Shown here: in pieces, positions 5,319 through 6,734 of the stretch
Numbering within the stretch: position 1 is the first letter of the stretch
How the letters are laid out: every line of letters starts with the position of its first letter
From: an uncultured Clostridia bacterium
GTDB lineage: Bacteria; Bacillota; Clostridia; Lachnospirales; Lachnospiraceae
Direction: 5' to 3'
Length of the DNA stretch: 6,734 nucleotides
Assembly: GCA_946611595.1 (NCBI GenBank)
Contig: CAMODY010000097.1
Location: 1 to 6,734, forward strand
Position numbers and translations under genes: made by a program
The notes under the pieces: model-generated
The model's input: only the letters and a program-made list of their open reading frames with translations
What the model was told of the DNA's origin: nothing
Databases searched by the model: none

Positions 5319-6281
5319 TTATGCGCCCTTCAGTTCCGCCTGCAGACGTCCAGCAAGCTCAATCCCCAGTTCTTCCGGATGTGCTGCATCGCCTTCTGCA
5401 TTTCCGATACAATGTTTTCCGCTTGCCTCGTCATAATACAAAGCGCTCAGGAAAATCTTTCCGTCTTTGATCTGCGCATGCGCACATACCGGAGAGGTAC
5501 ATCCGCCATTTAATTCACGCACATAAGCTCTTTCGCAAAGCGCTGCAATCTCAGTTTCTTTATCTGCATATCCTTCCAGATAAGAATAATCCTCGCCTGC
5601 TCTTCCCTGTACAGCAATGATGCCCTGGCCTGCCGCCGGGATCATTTCTTCGACTGTAAAATATCTGCTGATGCGATGCTCTAAGCCAAGACGTCTTAAA
5701 CCTGCGGCCGCAAGCACTAATGCACCATACTGGCCTTCGTCCAGTTTCTTAAGTCTTGTCTGAAGGTTTCCGCGAACTGGCTCGATTTTATGATCCGGGA
5801 AGATCTTCTGAAGCTGGATCACACGGCGAAGACTGGAAGATCCAATTGGAAGATTCGGATCCGGTGTAACAGACTGCATTAAGAACTGCAGGCTTCTCTC
5901 ATCATGTCTGGCATTCGCCTCTTCAATCACCTTCTGCACAGCGCTTTCCGGAAGAACCAAAACATCCCTCGGATCCTCTCTCATAGAAAACGCGACCAAC
6001 GGCAGCTCCGGATCAAGTTCCATCGGAACATCCTTTAAACTGTGAACGGAGATGTCCGATCGTTTTTCTTTGAGCGCAAGATCCAGCTCTTTTACAAACA
6101 AACCTTTGCCGCCAACCTTATCCAGTGTGCGGTCTAAGATCTTATCACCTGTCGTCTTCATCGTCAGAAGATCGGCGCTGTATCCTGTTTTTTCAGAAAG
6201 CCCATTAATATGGTCGACCACTGTCATACTCTGCACAACGGCAAGCTGGCTTTCTCTGCTTCCTACAATTATCTTTTTCAT
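5319..6281 (-). CDS. hemC: Hydroxymethylbilane synthase (porphobilinogen deaminase)
   Basis: HemC joins four porphobilinogen units into linear hydroxymethylbilane, the substrate of HemD encoded next. The 320-residue product starts with the family pattern IIVGSRESQLAVVQS. It has the catalytic aspartate D84 in SVHSLKDVP, the substrate-binding GSSSLRR (147-153) and VRGNLQTRLKKLDEG (169-183). The cysteine that holds the dipyrromethane cofactor is C261 in LNGGCTSPVC. Between DPRDVLVLPE and GSSSLRR there are about 21 more residues than in the E. coli enzyme, as recalled; the extra piece (about 117-140) is charged and then hydrophobic, and does not touch the catalytic motifs. The ATG follows hemL by 36 bases. 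The ribosome site is weak: GGAG is 14 bases away and AGAAAG only three, so coupling to hemL is possible. Confidence 0.96.
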   Translation of the reverse strand: MKKIIVGSRESQLAVVQSMTVVDHINGLSEKTGYSADLLTMKTTGDKILDRTLDKVGGKGLFVKELDLALKEKRSDISVHSLKDVPMELDPELPLVAFSMREDPRDVLVLPESAVQKVIEEANARHDERSLQFLMQSVTPDPNLPIGSSSLRRVIQLQKIFPDHKIEPVRGNLQTRLKKLDEGQYGALVLAAAGLRRLGLEHRISRYFTVEEMIPAAGQGIIAVQGRAGEDYSYLEGYADKETEIAALCERAYVRELNGGCTSPVCAHAQIKDGKIFLSALYYDEASGKHCIGNAEGDAAHPEELGIELAGRLQAELKGA

Positions 6282-6317
6282 ATACTTTCTATCAGCTCCA
6301 CATGCGTACGCAATGTT

Positions 6318-6734
6318 TTAATTATTCACGTATTTTCTTACCGCGTCCAAAGTCTGAGCCAGATCCGCTTCCGTATGTGCAGTGGAAAGGAACATAGCCT
6401 CAAACTGTGACGGTGCGATGTAGATGCCCTGTCCCAGCATGTGCTTGAAATACTCTGTAAAGCGTGCGGTATCGCTGGTCTGCGCAGACTCATAGTCAAC
6501 AACCTCTTTGTCCGTAAAGAAGATGCAGCCCAAAGATCCCACATGGTTCAGACAGTGAGGAACATTTGCATCCGTAAGTATCGTTTCAAGTTCCGTAAAG
6601 AACTTGTCTGCTTTTGCATTTAAGTTTTTATAAATATCCGGCGTGTCTTTGAGCACCTTAAGCTGTGCGATTCCTGCAGCCATAGCGACCGGGTTTCCGC
6701 TTAACGTACCTGCCTGATAAACCGGACCAAGCGG
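6318..6734 (-). CDS. hemL: Glutamate-1-semialdehyde 2,1-aminomutase, C-terminal part
   Basis: HemL is a PLP enzyme that converts glutamate-1-semialdehyde to 5-aminolevulinate in the C5 route. Only the last 138 residues are in the window; the gene starts beyond the right edge. The frame is open from 6734 and reads PLGPVYQAGTLSGNPVAMAA, a hallmark of the family. Further on come NHVGSLGCIFFTD and QGIYIAPSQFEAMFLSTAHTEADL, which match the C-terminal domain of HemL rather than other class III aminotransferases. An ATG at 6683 lies inside this conserved stretch and is not a start. The PLP lysine lies outside the window. Its presence as first visible gene shows that this organism makes tetrapyrroles from glutamyl-tRNA, not by ALA synthase. 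Confidence 0.96.
   Translation of the reverse strand, partial: PLGPVYQAGTLSGNPVAMAAGIAQLKVLKDTPDIYKNLNAKADKFFTELETILTDANVPHCLNHVGSLGCIFFTDKEVVDYESAQTSDTARFTEYFKHMLGQGIYIAPSQFEAMFLSTAHTEADLAQTLDAVRKYVNN

Overview
The window looks like part of a chromosome from a low-to-mid GC Firmicute, most likely an anaerobic Clostridia member of the Lachnospiraceae type. The reasons are the CobA-HemD fusion protein, CbiK (the anaerobic-route cobaltochelatase), purine-rich Shine-Dalgarno sites and HemL of the C5 pathway. The lineage is an inference from gene content, not from a search.

From 6734 down to 337 all genes are on the minus strand and closely spaced, as in one operon. Transcription runs from right to left: hemL (3' part only, cut by the window edge), hemC, a cobA-hemD fusion, cbiL, an ABC-2 type exporter (ATPase then permease), and cbiK. 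The tetrapyrrole genes form one route. HemL makes 5-aminolevulinate, HemC makes hydroxymethylbilane, HemD closes it to uroporphyrinogen III, and CobA methylates that to precorrin-2. CbiK inserts cobalt into sirohydrochlorin (oxidised precorrin-2), and CbiL methylates C20 of the cobalt product. HemB, HemA and the precorrin-2 dehydrogenase are not in the window. The unexpected members are the two transporter genes between cbiL and cbiK; they are not the usual cobalt (CbiMNQO) or B12 (BtuFCD) importers.

From 1 to about 340 no complete gene is visible, but there is a striking repeat structure. Six copies of a 22-bp site (GGTCAT, five variable bases, then TRATTTRGCYG) stand at exact 42-bp steps. 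Two point left (starting at 172 and 130) and four point right (starting at 192, 234, 276 and 318), around a 19-bp centre. The leftmost copy contains the -35 box of a good promoter (TTGGCC, 17 bp, TATAAT) that fires leftward toward an ATG at 15, where a gene seems to begin and leave the window. The last copy touches the cbiK stop codon. The best reading is the end of a transposable element with multiple transposase-binding sites (as in IS21, Mu or Tn7 relatives) lying against the end of the cobalamin operon, but the family is not proven from this window.

No RNA gene, CRISPR array, cobalamin riboswitch or classical terminator was found.
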